The notes below the pieces were generated by a model. The model was given only the letters and a program-made list of their open reading frames with translations, did not search any database and was not told the DNA's origin. This document shows positions 28,323 through 37,725 of a stretch of 64,000 nucleotides of DNA, in pieces. The stretch's first letter is position 1. Every line of letters starts with the position of its first letter. Position numbers and translations under genes: made by a program. This DNA comes from Pelomonas sp963422775 (lineage in GTDB: Bacteria > Pseudomonadota > Gammaproteobacteria > Burkholderiales > Burkholderiaceae_C). The stretch spans positions 1 to 64,000 of the forward strand of contig CAUJSJ030000128.1 of NCBI GenBank assembly GCA_963422775.4, given 5' to 3'.

Positions 28323-30392
28323 ATGTCCGCCGCCCCGCCATCCGCCCATGCATCGGCCGGACTCAACCCGGCCCAGCTCGAAGCCGTCTACCACCTGAGC
28401 GGCCCCTGCCTCGTCATTGCCGGCGCGGGCTCGGGCAAGACGCGTGTCATCACGACCAAGATCGCGCAGCTGCTGGTGTCGGGCTACCGCGCCAGCCAGA
28501 TCGCCGCCATCACATTCACGAACAAGGCCGCGCAGGAAATGCGCGAGCGCGCCAAGGCGCTGGTGGGCAACAAGGCAGCCAAGGATCTGGCGATCTCGAC
28601 CTTCCACTCCCTGGGCGTGCGCCTGCTGCGCGAGGAAGGCACCCGCGTCGGGCTGAAGGAGCAGTTCTCCATCCTCGACAGCGACGATGTGCTCAATGTG
28701 CTGAAGGACGCCGGCGGCACGACCGACTTGAACCAGGCGCGGCGCTGGCAGTGGACCATCTCGCTGTGGAAGAACCAGGGGCTCGATGCCGCCCAGGCTG
28801 CCAGCGCCGCGAAAGACGAGGATGAGCGCTCGGCCGCCGCCGTCATGGTGCGCTACCAGGAACGCCTGGCCGCCTACCAGGCGGTGGACTTCGACGACCT
28901 CATCACGCTGCCGCTCAAGATCCTGAGCACCGACGCCGAGGCGCGCGAGAAGTGGCAGAACAAGCTGCGCTACGTGCTGGTGGACGAATACCAGGACACC
29001 AACGCCGTGCAGTACGAGCTGCTGAAGGCACTCGTCGGCGAGCGCGGCATGTTCACGGCGGTGGGTGACGACGACCAATCCATCTACGGCTGGCGCGGCG
29101 CCACCATCGAGAACCTCAAACGCCTGCCCACCGACTACCCGACGCTCAAGGTCATCCCGCTGGAGCAGAACTACCGCTCCACGGGCTGCATCCTGCGCGC
29201 GGCCAACAACGTCATCGCCGGCAACCCCAAGATCTTCGAGAAGAAGCTGTGGAGCGAGTACGGCGACGGTGAGCCTGTGGTGCTGCTGGAGGCCGACGGC
29301 GAGGAGCACGAGGCCGAGCGCGCAGTCGCCCGCATCCAGCAGCTGCGCGGCGATGGCCAAGGCCCGCAATTCCGCGATTTCGCCATCCTCTACCGCGCCA
29401 ACCACCAGGCGCGCGTCTTCGAGCAGGCGCTGCGCCGCGCGCAGATCCCCTACAAGGTCTCGGGCGGCCAGAGCTTCTTCGACAAGGCCGAGATCAAGGA
29501 CTTGTGCGCCTGGCTGCGCTTGCTGGTCAACCAGGACGACGACCCGGCCTTTCTGCGCGCGGTGACGACCCCCAAGCGTGGCATCGGCCACCAGACGCTC
29601 GGCGCCCTGGGCACGTTCTCGGCGCAGTGGAAGTGCAGCATGTTCGAGGCCCTGTTCGCCGAGAGCCTGGCCACCTCGCTGACCAAGCGCGCCCTGGACG
29701 GCCTGCACGAGTTCGGCCGCGCCGTGAACGAGCTGCAATACAAGGCCAGGCACACCGAGGGGCACACCGCCGCGCATGCCATGCTGACCGAGTGGCTCAA
29801 GGACATCGGCTACGAGGCGCACCTGCTCGACAACGAAGAGAACGAGAAGGTCGCCCAGGCGCGCTGGGGCAATGTGCTGGACTTCGTCGACTGGGTCGCC
29901 AAGCGCTGCGGCGGCCAGCACAGCGAGGAAGGCGGCGTCAGCTTCACGGAGCCCAAGCAGAGCGTGCTGGATGTGGCCCAGACCATCTCCGTCATCCTGT
30001 CCCTGGCCGAGCGCGGCGACGAGCAGGACCAGGTCACGCTGACCACGCTGCACGCTTCCAAGGGCCTGGAGTGGCCCCACGTCGTGCTGGCCGGCGTCAA
30101 CGAAGGCCTGCTGCCCTTCAAGCGCGAGGAAGCCGAGCTGACGGCCGAGGCGCTGCAGGAGGAGCGGCGGCTGATGTACGTGGGCATCACCCGGGCGCGA
30201 ACGACGCTGGCGGTGTCGACGCTGCGCCGGCGCAAGAAGGGTCGCGACACGGTGGTGGGCATTCCGAGCCGCTTCCTGGCCGAGATGAAGCTGAGCGAAG
30301 GCGGCACCCGCGAGGACCCGCGCGAGAAGCTCAAGCGGCTGCGCGCCGAGCTGGCCGCCAAGGTCGCCAGCTCGAAGCCCGAGGTAACCTAG
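28323..30392 (+). CDS. rep: ATP-dependent DNA helicase Rep (UvrD/Rep superfamily 1)
   Basis: A 689-residue 3'-to-5' SF1A helicase that clears proteins and restarts replication forks. Motif I is GAGSGKTRV (about residues 35-43), motif II is VDEYQDTN, and GDDDQSIYGWRGA is motif III. LTTLHASKGLEWPHVVLAGVNEGLLP (written here with its spacing in the family) is motif V, and YVGITRAR is motif VI. Length and motif wording fit Rep rather than UvrD, which is longer. It is divergent from the hydrolase operon and its stop overlaps the 3' end of the broken phoD. Confidence 0.95.
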   Translation: MSAAPPSAHASAGLNPAQLEAVYHLSGPCLVIAGAGSGKTRVITTKIAQLLVSGYRASQIAAITFTNKAAQEMRERAKALVGNKAAKDLAISTFHSLGVRLLREEGTRVGLKEQFSILDSDDVLNVLKDAGGTTDLNQARRWQWTISLWKNQGLDAAQAASAAKDEDERSAAAVMVRYQERLAAYQAVDFDDLITLPLKILSTDAEAREKWQNKLRYVLVDEYQDTNAVQYELLKALVGERGMFTAVGDDDQSIYGWRGATIENLKRLPTDYPTLKVIPLEQNYRSTGCILRAANNVIAGNPKIFEKKLWSEYGDGEPVVLLEADGEEHEAERAVARIQQLRGDGQGPQFRDFAILYRANHQARVFEQALRRAQIPYKVSGGQSFFDKAEIKDLCAWLRLLVNQDDDPAFLRAVTTPKRGIGHQTLGALGTFSAQWKCSMFEALFAESLATSLTKRALDGLHEFGRAVNELQYKARHTEGHTAAHAMLTEWLKDIGYEAHLLDNEENEKVAQARWGNVLDFVDWVAKRCGGQHSEEGGVSFTEPKQSVLDVAQTISVILSLAERGDEQDQVTLTTLHASKGLEWPHVVLAGVNEGLLPFKREEAELTAEALQEERRLMYVGITRARTTLAVSTLRRRKKGRDTVVGIPSRFLAEMKLSEGGTREDPREKLKRLRAELAAKVASSKPEVT

Positions 30393-31899
30393 GCGGCCTG
30401 CACGCCGGCGCGGCCCGGCTCGACGACGAAGCTCGCGGTGGTGCGGATGTCGCTGTCCACACGCAGCGCGTCGTCCAGCGACCGCACCGAGGCTCGCAGC
30501 CCCTGCGCATCCAGCACGAAGGTCATGTAGCCGCGCTGGTCGGCACGGGCGTAGTGCAGGTGGGGATGGGTGATCAGCGCCGCATCCATGTGGCTTTGCG
30601 GCCCCGCCCAGCTCGTGATGGAGCTGCCACAGAACTCGGCCGCCACGACGGGCGAGGCCGCTTCGTCGAAGTCGGCCCTCAGGTCGGCCACGACGTGCGT
30701 GTGCACGTCGCCGCCCAGCACCACCACGTTGGGCACACGGCGCTCGCGCACCGTGCCCAGCAGCCGGTTGCGGGCTGGCGCGTAGCCGTCCCACCCGTCG
30801 GTCCAATAGACGGGATTGGTCGTTTCGGCCGCATTGCGGTTCATGCGCGCCATCAGCGTCTGCTGGGCCACCAGATTCCAGCGCCCGGGTGTCGTGTCCC
30901 AGCCCTCGGCCAGCCAGCGCTCCTGCGCGTCGCCCAGCAGCGTGCGTCTGGGGTCCAGCAGCTCGGGGCAGTCCTTCATCGGCAGCGTGTTGCTGCCGTA
31001 CTGACCGGCCTTGGTGCACAGCTGCGGGTCGCGGTACTGGCGATCATCCAGCGCATGGATGCGCGCGAGCCGCCCCCACTCGTGCCGGCCGTGCATGCGC
31101 ATGTCCAAGCCGCGCGGCCGCCAGGCCTTGGGCAAGGGCTGGTGCTCCCAGTAGGCCTGGTAGGCCGCGCCGCGGCGGGCCGGGAAGTCCTGCGCGATCT
31201 TCTCGCCACGCAGGCCGGCGTAGTCGTTCTCGACCTCATGATCGTCCCAGACGAAGAGCCAGGGCACGGCCGCATGCATGGCCTGCAGCGCCGGGTCGGA
31301 CTTGTACTGGGCATAGCGCGCACGGTACTGCGCCAGCGTGACCGCCGCCCCGCCCTCCTGGGGCCGCACACGGCCGGCCGCGAAGCCGTACTCGTAGATG
31401 TAGTCGCCCAGGAACATGACCAGGTCCAGCTCCTGCGCCAGCATGTGCCGCCAGGCGGCGTAGAGCCCGTGGTCCCAGCGCTGGCAGCTCGCGATCGCGA
31501 AGCGCAGCGGCTCCAGCGCGTCCGCTGCCGGCGCGGTGCGCGTGCGCCCCACCGGGCTGCGCTGGCCCAGCGCCTCGACCAGTACCAGCGCCCCGGCTTC
31601 AGCCCTGCCGGCTCGGCATGCACGCTGTGCGCCCAGCTCGCCTGCGCCACCTCCCTACCCGCGGCCAACACGCGCCTGAAGCCCTCGTCATCGGCGATCT
31701 CCCAGCGCACTTCCACCCGCTCCGGCAAGTCGCTGCCCGTCAGCCGGGTCCACAGCACCATGCTCTCGGCGCTGGGATGGCCCGAGGCGACGCCCAGGTC
31801 AAAGCGCGGCGCCACGTCGGCACGGGCGTGGCGCAGCCAAGCTGGCGCCACGCCGGCAGCAAGAGAGAGCTGGAGCAGGCCGCGGCGGTTGACGTTCAT
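30389..31899 (-). pseudogene. phoD: PhoD-type alkaline phosphatase gene with a frameshift
   Basis: Two adjoining frames together encode one PhoD protein of about 503 residues. The first (from MNVNRRGLLQ, with a Tat-type RR signal) covers the N-terminal Fn3-like domain through GLKPGRWYW. The second begins at about EALGQRSPVGRTRT and carries the metallophosphatase domain (FLGDYIYEY, WDDHEVENDY, LGGDVHTH). The switch is near 31576-31582, where the total length is one base short of a whole number of codons; a 7-bp or 1-bp deletion fits. The phosphatase half is well conserved, so the lesion is recent or a sequence error. Confidence 0.8.
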
Positions 31900-32002
31900 G
31901 CGCCGCAGTATCGATCCCGCAATGCGGCATGGAGTGGCCCCAACGCCCGGCCCCAAAGCGCAGGGACTGGATCGCTCATTCGCGGGGGTACCCCTCAAGC
32001 GC

Positions 32003-32015
32003 GTGAAGTCTTCAC
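32003..32015. promoter_or_regulatory. 13-bp palindrome upstream of a small exported protein
   Basis: GTGAAGTCTTCAC is perfectly symmetrical around its central T and ends 61 bp before the start of the next gene. A near-identical copy lies upstream of the following PEP-CTERM gene, so it may be a common operator or promoter element. Confidence 0.45.
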
Positions 32016-32076
32016 ATCCCAGCCACGCTAGGCTGCGAACAATGCGTTCCAGCCCTTCCCATTCACGGTGAGCCGC

Positions 32077-32451
32077 ATGAAAGCTCTGGTCCTCGCTGCT
32101 GTCCTCGCTGCCTCCACATCCATCGCTCCTGCCGGAGCCGGGCGTGACGTGCACACCCAAACCGTGGTCGACAAAACGACGGCCACGATGATCGCCGACG
32201 CCGGCCGCCTGGGCGCAGCCAGCCTCACGTCGTTGAACGGCAACGGCAATGCCTGGACACCGGCGAGCCGCCAGTCCGAGGTCGAATTCGACACCCTCAC
32301 CGGCCAGGTCGACACCGGCACGCTGCTCATTACCGCCAGCCTGCTGGCGGTTGCGCTGGCGCGCCCGATCAGCCGCGCTCTGCGCCGCCAGGAGCAGCAC
32401 CGCCGCGCCGCGGCACTGGCCAGCACCCTCGGCCAAGCGCCGCACGCCTGA
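32077..32451 (+). CDS. Small exported protein with a C-terminal membrane anchor
   Basis: A 124-residue protein with a signal peptide (cut near AGAG, about residue 21), a short polar body, a hydrophobic helix (LLITASLLAVALA) and an Arg-rich tail. The layout copies PEP-CTERM proteins but the PEP motif is absent. The tail shares the ten residues RRAAALASTL with the PEP-CTERM protein encoded 150 bp downstream. An in-frame GTG at 32068 is an alternative start. Function unknown; probably related to its neighbour by partial duplication. Confidence 0.7.
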   Translation: MKALVLAAVLAASTSIAPAGAGRDVHTQTVVDKTTATMIADAGRLGAASLTSLNGNGNAWTPASRQSEVEFDTLTGQVDTGTLLITASLLAVALARPISRALRRQEQHRRAAALASTLGQAPHA

Positions 32452-32519
32452 GGCGCCGGCCGCTGCAGTGAATTGCGTCACAGGCCGCACACCGGCCTGA
32501 GGGGGTGGTTTCAGCAGAC

Positions 32520-32532
32520 GTGAAGTCTGCAC
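32520..32532. promoter_or_regulatory. Second copy of the 13-bp palindrome
   Basis: GTGAAGTCTGCAC differs from the upstream copy by one base and lies 63 bp before the PEP-CTERM start codon, nearly the same spacing as the first copy has to its gene (61 bp). Confidence 0.45.
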
Positions 32533-32595
32533 CCGGCGCGGGCCGGGCGAGGCCGAAGAATCGCGGCCATCGCAACGCCAACACCGGCCCCGCCC

Positions 32596-33279
32596 ATGAA
32601 ACGCACCCTGTCCCTGGTCGCCCTGCTTGCTTCTGCCGCTGCCTTCGCCGCCCCGGCGCCGGCCGGCAATCTGCTCGCCAACGGTGGCTTCGAAAGCACG
32701 GCCGTGGCCAACGGCAGCTGGGTCAACGTCTCCACCACGCCGGGCTGGACCTGGCTGGCCGGCCCGGGCACGGGCTTCGAGATCCGCAACAACGTGGCCG
32801 GTGCCGCCCAGGAGGGCAGCAACTACATCGAGCTGGACACGACGGGCAACACGCTGATCGGCCAGTACCTGGACAACCTGTCCAGCGGCACCCGCTACGA
32901 CCTGAGCTTCTGGTACTCGCCGCGCGAGTTCCAGGCCGCGTCCACCAACGGCCTGCAGGTGTTCTGGAACGGCGTGCTGCTCGACGCCACGCTGACCGGC
33001 CTTGGCGCCAGCGGCAACGACTGGACCCAGCACCAGTACCGCGTGACGGCGCAGTCCGGCCGCAACCTGTTGAGCTTCGCCTCCGCGGGCAGCAGCGACA
33101 GCGTGGGCGGCAATCTGGACAACGTCAGCCTGAACCGCGTTCCCGAGCCCGGCACGATGGCGCTGACGCTGGCGGCGCTGGCGGGCGCCTTCCTGCTGCC
33201 GCGCACGCTGCGCCGCCGCGCCGAACTGCGCCGCGCTGCCGCGTTGGCCAGCACGCTGGCGAGCACGCGCCAGCGTTAA
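32596..33279 (+). CDS. PEP-CTERM exported protein with a DUF642-like domain
   Basis: A 227-residue secreted protein with signal peptide (MKRTLSLVALLASAAAFA), then NLLANGGFES and GWTWLAGPGTGFEIR, typical of DUF642/carbohydrate-binding-like beta-sandwich proteins. The C-terminal RVPEPGTMALTLAAL, hydrophobic helix and Arg-rich tail form a PEP-CTERM signal, but the tail is unusually long (about 25 residues beyond the helix) and ends in RRAAALASTL plus eight residues. It converges with priA; the two stop codons overlap. Confidence 0.88.
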   Translation: MKRTLSLVALLASAAAFAAPAPAGNLLANGGFESTAVANGSWVNVSTTPGWTWLAGPGTGFEIRNNVAGAAQEGSNYIELDTTGNTLIGQYLDNLSSGTRYDLSFWYSPREFQAASTNGLQVFWNGVLLDATLTGLGASGNDWTQHQYRVTAQSGRNLLSFASAGSSDSVGGNLDNVSLNRVPEPGTMALTLAALAGAFLLPRTLRRRAELRRAAALASTLASTRQR

Positions 33280-35342
33280 ATCGCCAGCGGATCGACGTCC
33301 ACGGCCCAGCGCAGCACGGCCTTGTGTTCGCGCTTGAGCGCGATCAGCTGCGGCACCCAGCCGCGCAGGAAGGCCTGCAGCCGCGCGCGTTGCGTGGCCT
33401 CCACCAGCATCTGCATGCGCTCAACGTCCGCGACGCGCGCGACCGCGTGCGGCACCGGCGGGTAGACCAGCACGCCCTCGTCGTGGGCCAGCTCGGCCGC
33501 GGCGCTCAGGAAGGCCTTGGCCGCCTCCGCCGTGCGCGCCTCGGCGCGTAGCAGGGCCAGGTGCGAGAACGGCGGCAGGCTGGCCGAGCGGCGCTCGGCC
33601 AGCTGGTCACGCGCAAAGCGCACATAGTCGTGCCGCGCCAGCGCCTGGTAGAGGGCATGGTCGCGATGCCAGGTCTGCACCCACATCTCGGCCGGTGTCG
33701 TACCTGCGGCATCGCGACCCGCGCGCCCGCCGGCCTGCATCAGCAGCGCGAACAGCCGCTCCGGCGCCCGGAAGTCGCTGCTGAACAGCGCCCCGTCCGG
33801 GTTCACCGCAGCAACGAAGCGGATGCGCCGGAAGTCGTGCCCCTTGGTGATCATCTGCGTGCCGACCAGGATGTCGACGTCGCCGTCATGCACGGCCTGC
33901 AGCTGCGCCTGAAGCTCGCCCTTGCGCCGCGTGGAGTCGGCATCGATGCGCAGCACGCGCGCACCGGGCAGCGCTTCGCCCAGCTGCTCTTCCAGCTTCT
34001 CGGTGCCACGGCCGATGGGGGCGATGTCGTGGTTGCCGCAGTTGGGGCAGGCGCTCGGCACGCGCTCGGTGAAGCCGCAGTGGTGGCAGCGCAGCGTGCG
34101 GTCGCGCTTGTGGAAGACGCGCCAGGCGCTGCAGTGCGGGCAGTCGCTCTTCCACTGGCATTCGCCGCAATGCAGCACCGGGGCGTAGCCGCGCCGGTTC
34201 AGGAAGACCAGGCTTTGTTCGCCGCGCTCCAGTCGCTCCTTCAGCGCGGCCAGCAGCGGCGCCGTCAGCGCCGTCGTCACCCCGGCGGAGGGCGGCAGCG
34301 ACTTCATGTCGAACAGGCGCACCCTGGGCAGCGCGCCGCCCCCGATACGCGCAGCCAGCGTCAACCGCTCATATCGCCCCGACTCGGCGTGTTGCCAGCT
34401 CTCCAGCGACGGCGTCGCGGAGCCGAGCACGACAGGAATCTTCAGGTCATGCGCGCGCCACACGGCCAGGTCGCGTGCCGAGTAGCGGGCGCCGTCCTGC
34501 TGCTTGTAGGAGGGGTCATGCTCCTCGTCGACGACGATCAGCCCCAGATCCGGCAGCGACGCGAACACCGCCAGCCGCGTGCCCAGCACCAGCCGCGCGC
34601 GGCCGAGGTGTGCAGCCAGCCAGTTCTGCAGGCGCTGAGCGGGCGTCAGCGCGCTGTGCAGCGACACGATGGCCGCCGGCTGCGGCAACAGCGCCGCGAA
34701 GCGCTCGGTGAAGCGGGCTTCGAGCTGCGGCGTCAGGTTGATCTCGGGCACCAGCACCAGCACCTGGCGGCCGGCCGCCAGCGCGGCCTCGGCGGCGCGC
34801 AGATAGACCTCGGTCTTGCCACTGCCGGTCACGCCGAACAGCAGCAAGGGCTTGGGGCTGGCGGCGGCCATCTGGGCCGAAATGCGCGCCACGGCCTCGG
34901 CCTGCTCGGGCGCCAGCTCGGGCCTGACCGGGTCGGGCACGGCAACGGGTTTGGCCGCCTTGCGGTCCAGCTTGCGCAGCCGCGCGGCCAACTGGTCGGG
35001 TGACAGCTCGCGCAACTGCGGCGGCAACACCGCGCTGGCCAGTTCGCCCACGCTGCGTTGGTAGTAGCCGGCTGCGAAATCCAGCAGCCGGCACCAGTCG
35101 GCGCCCAGCGGCGTCAGGGCATCGAAAACGGCGGCCACCGGGCGCAACGCAACCTCCGGCGTGGCGGCTTGTTCGCCCGGCCAGACAATGCCCAGCAACT
35201 CGCGCTTGCCCAGCGGCACGCGCACCAGTGAGCCGGATGCGAGCACCTGCTCACTGGCGTAATCAAGAGGGCCGTTCAGGCCGCTGTGCTGAGGTGCATC
35301 AACGGCGACGCGCACCGTCGTGGGGCCGGCCGTTTCAGTCAT
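33276..35342 (-). CDS. priA: Primosomal replication protein N' (PriA helicase)
   Basis: A 688-residue 3'-to-5' SF2 helicase that restarts stalled replication forks. The N-terminal DNA-binding domain is followed by Walker A GVTGSGKTEVYLRA, the DEAH-type box VDEEHDPSYKQ, and the zinc-binding cysteine pairs HCGECQWKSDCPHC, RCHHCG and CPNCG. LVGTQMITKGHDF and QAGGRAGRD are the late helicase motifs. The start at MTETAGPTTVRV is chosen over an upstream frame that begins inside unconserved sequence. hemE lies upstream on the same strand after a 319-bp gap. Confidence 0.97.
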   Translation of the reverse strand: MTETAGPTTVRVAVDAPQHSGLNGPLDYASEQVLASGSLVRVPLGKRELLGIVWPGEQAATPEVALRPVAAVFDALTPLGADWCRLLDFAAGYYQRSVGELASAVLPPQLRELSPDQLAARLRKLDRKAAKPVAVPDPVRPELAPEQAEAVARISAQMAAASPKPLLLFGVTGSGKTEVYLRAAEAALAAGRQVLVLVPEINLTPQLEARFTERFAALLPQPAAIVSLHSALTPAQRLQNWLAAHLGRARLVLGTRLAVFASLPDLGLIVVDEEHDPSYKQQDGARYSARDLAVWRAHDLKIPVVLGSATPSLESWQHAESGRYERLTLAARIGGGALPRVRLFDMKSLPPSAGVTTALTAPLLAALKERLERGEQSLVFLNRRGYAPVLHCGECQWKSDCPHCSAWRVFHKRDRTLRCHHCGFTERVPSACPNCGNHDIAPIGRGTEKLEEQLGEALPGARVLRIDADSTRRKGELQAQLQAVHDGDVDILVGTQMITKGHDFRRIRFVAAVNPDGALFSSDFRAPERLFALLMQAGGRAGRDAAGTTPAEMWVQTWHRDHALYQALARHDYVRFARDQLAERRSASLPPFSHLALLRAEARTAEAAKAFLSAAAELAHDEGVLVYPPVPHAVARVADVERMQMLVEATQRARLQAFLRGWVPQLIALKREHKAVLRWAVDVDPLAI

Positions 35343-35661
35343 GCACAGCTCCACGCTTCTTGTGAAGCAGTGGCTCAGCAATTAGCCGCAAGTGCATGAT
35401 TCTTAAAGGCTTGTGAGTTGCCCACAAATTCTGTGGATAAGTTTGTGAGCAAATCCCCCCGCGAGTGCCGAAGGCAGCCGCTTTCGCGCCATGCCGCCCG
35501 CCATCCGCTCCCACGGCCGTTTTGCGCACTGCCTTGAAAATCAAACACTTAGCACGGATTCGGGAAAACTCTTAGGCGCACCGCACCAAATAATGCCGTC
35601 TTCGCTCGCCCCCCAACAATTGGGGATAAGTCACGGGGCAAGTGCAGATTTGACGGCCCTG
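35343..35661. other. Intergenic region upstream of priA with DnaA-box-like sites
   Basis: About 320 bp, more AT-rich than its surroundings. It must hold the priA promoter. TGTGGATAA at 35432-35440 is a perfect DnaA box on the minus strand (TTATCCACA). TGGGGATAA at 35621-35629 is one base from the consensus. Several TTGTGAG repeats flank the first box. No gene was seen. The few sites argue for DnaA-dependent regulation rather than an origin. Confidence 0.5.
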
Positions 35662-36741
35662 TCAAGGCGCTGCGCGCAGCCTGCGGGAGTGGCTGTGCAC
35701 CTCGTCCACCAGCGCCGTCACGCTGTCGGGCGGCGTGAACTGGCTGATGCCGTGGCCGAGGTTGAAGACGTGGCCGCTGCCCGCCGTGGGCTTGCCGAAG
35801 CTGTCCAGCACCGCGCGGGCCTGGGCGCGCACGGCGTCGGGCGGCGCGAACAACACGTTGGGATCGAGATTGCCCTGCAACGCAACCCGGTCGCCGACGC
35901 GGGCACGCGCGCTACCGAGGTTCATCGTCCAGTCCAGCCCCACGACGTCGGCACCCGCGTCGGCGATTTCGTCCAACCACAGGCCGCCGCCCTTGGTGAA
36001 CAGGATGCGCGGGATGCGCTGGCCCTCGTGCTCGGTCTTCACCTGGCTCAGCACCTGGCGCGAGTAGGCCAAGCTGAACTGCTGGAAGGCGCCATCGGCC
36101 AGCACGCCGCCCCAGGAGTCGAACAACATGACGGCCTGGGCACCGGCCTTGATCTGCGCGTTCAGATAGGCCGCCACGGCGCGCGCGTTCACGTCCAGGA
36201 TGCGGTGCATCAGATCCGGGCGGGCGTACATCAGGCTCTTGACGAGCCGGTAGTCGTCCGAGCCGCCACCCTCGACCATGTAGCAGGCCAGCGTCCACGG
36301 GCTGCCGGAGAAGCCGATCAGCGGCACGCGGCCGTTGAGCGCGCGGCGAATGGACGTGACCGCGTCGAACACGTAGCGCAGCTTGTCCATGTCGGGCACT
36401 TCCAGCGCCGACACGGCCGCCTCGTCGCGCACAACCCTGGCGAACTTCGGCCCCTCGCCCTGCTGGAAGCTCAGGCCCAGGCCCATCGCGTCGGGCACGG
36501 TCAGGATGTCGCTGAACAGGATGGCCGCGTCCAGCGGATAGCGCTCCAGCGGCTGCAGCGTCACCTCGGTGGCGAAGTCGGTGTTCGTCGCCAGCCCCAT
36601 GAAGCTGCCGGCCTTCTCGCGCGTGGCGCGGTACTCGGGCAGGTAACGCCCGGCCTGGCGCATCAGCCAGACGGGCGTGTGGGTGGTGGGCTGGCGCAGG
36701 CAGGCGCGCAGGAAGGTGTCGTTTTGCAGGGCGGCGAACAT
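35662..36741 (-). CDS. hemE: Uroporphyrinogen decarboxylase
   Basis: A 359-residue cytoplasmic heme-pathway enzyme that converts uroporphyrinogen III to coproporphyrinogen III. The signature PVWLMRQAGRYLPEYR lies near residues 24-39, with the substrate-binding Arg and Asp (ILFSDILTVPDAMGL) intact. The second signature, GFSGSPWTLACYMVEGGGS, is also present. Length is normal for the family. It lies upstream of priA, an arrangement common in betaproteobacteria. Confidence 0.97.
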   Translation of the reverse strand: MFAALQNDTFLRACLRQPTTHTPVWLMRQAGRYLPEYRATREKAGSFMGLATNTDFATEVTLQPLERYPLDAAILFSDILTVPDAMGLGLSFQQGEGPKFARVVRDEAAVSALEVPDMDKLRYVFDAVTSIRRALNGRVPLIGFSGSPWTLACYMVEGGGSDDYRLVKSLMYARPDLMHRILDVNARAVAAYLNAQIKAGAQAVMLFDSWGGVLADGAFQQFSLAYSRQVLSQVKTEHEGQRIPRILFTKGGGLWLDEIADAGADVVGLDWTMNLGSARARVGDRVALQGNLDPNVLFAPPDAVRAQARAVLDSFGKPTAGSGHVFNLGHGISQFTPPDSVTALVDEVHSHSRRLRAAP

Positions 36742-36779
36742 CGCTGGATTATCGGCGGTGCCCTGCGCCGCCAGCTGAT

Positions 36780-37610
36780 TCAGAGCAAGCCGAGGCTTTG
36801 CCGCCCCACCCAGCTCTCACCCGGCTGCAACTCGATCGGGCGGCCGATGCTCGCGGCCTCGACGCAAAGCATCTCGCTCCAGCCCTCGGGCGGCATGTCC
36901 GCCAGCTTGGCGCAGCGCTCGGGGCCGGGGTTCCAGAGCACCGCATCGTCGAAGCCCTGCTGCCGGATGACGACCTGGCGGCGGCCCTCGGCCAGCAGCA
37001 GCGGGCGCTCCTTGACGCCGAAGTAGATGCGGTCCAGGTCCAGCACGCCCTTCTCGCCGGTCAGCAACAGGTCCATGCGCTGCAACGCCTCGGCCTGCTT
37101 GACACTGTCGAAGTAGCGCAGCCCAGCCAGGCCTTCGACGCTGACCGCGTCCAGGTCCGCCACACGCAGATAGGTGTGCAGGGCCGCGGTGAACTGCAGC
37201 GGTGCATCGCCGATGTTCTCGCAGGCCAGCTCGATGTCCAGGCTGTGCCCGCCGACGCGCACGCTCAGCTCCAGCTCGAAGGCATGCGGCCAGAGCTTGC
37301 GCGTCTCGTCGCTGTCACGCAGGCGCATGACGGCCAGCGCGTCGTCCTTGCCCTGCTGCTGCAGGACCAGCTCCCACGGCAGCGTCCGGGCAAAGCCATG
37401 CTTGGGCAGCGGGCCGCGCTCGGCGAACTGCGGGAAGCACACCGGCACGCCGCCACGGACTGCCTTGCCCGGCACGAACTCGCTGCGCGGGGAGAGGTAG
37501 AGCTGCTCCGGCGCGCCGGCGGGCTTCCAGGACAGCAGATGAGCGCCCTGGCGCGACAGGCTCAGGCTCGCGCCGTCGGGCGCCTGCAGGGTGATGAGGT
37601 CGTCGGTCAT
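36780..37610 (-). CDS. D-hexose-6-phosphate mutarotase (YeaD-like aldose epimerase)
   Basis: A 276-residue enzyme that equilibrates the anomers of hexose-6-phosphates. The family segments AHLLSWKPAG, RGGVPVCFPQF and HGFARTLPWEL are present, with the active-site His in HGFAR and a later Asp/Glu pair in the C-terminal half. The start at MTDDLITLQAPDG matches the family; further upstream the frame is unconserved. It is followed at 38 bp by hemE on the same strand. Confidence 0.93.
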   Translation of the reverse strand: MTDDLITLQAPDGASLSLSRQGAHLLSWKPAGAPEQLYLSPRSEFVPGKAVRGGVPVCFPQFAERGPLPKHGFARTLPWELVLQQQGKDDALAVMRLRDSDETRKLWPHAFELELSVRVGGHSLDIELACENIGDAPLQFTAALHTYLRVADLDAVSVEGLAGLRYFDSVKQAEALQRMDLLLTGEKGVLDLDRIYFGVKERPLLLAEGRRQVVIRQQGFDDAVLWNPGPERCAKLADMPPEGWSEMLCVEAASIGRPIELQPGESWVGRQSLGLL

Positions 37611-37725
37611 GGGCCGGCATTGTCCGTCCAGCCACCCCTTGATCGAGGGCCGGGCGCCACGGCAGCGTCCATAGAATCGCGCCTCCGGAAAAACCGCGCC
37701 CCGCCCCAGGGGCCTAGACGGTCTC

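Noticed and set aside
28257..31019. A 920-codon open frame antisense to rep
   Set aside because: No recognisable domain; rep is intact with all helicase motifs.
35343..35661. A replication origin
   Set aside because: Only one perfect DnaA box and one near match, with no dnaA or dnaN gene and no unwinding region.
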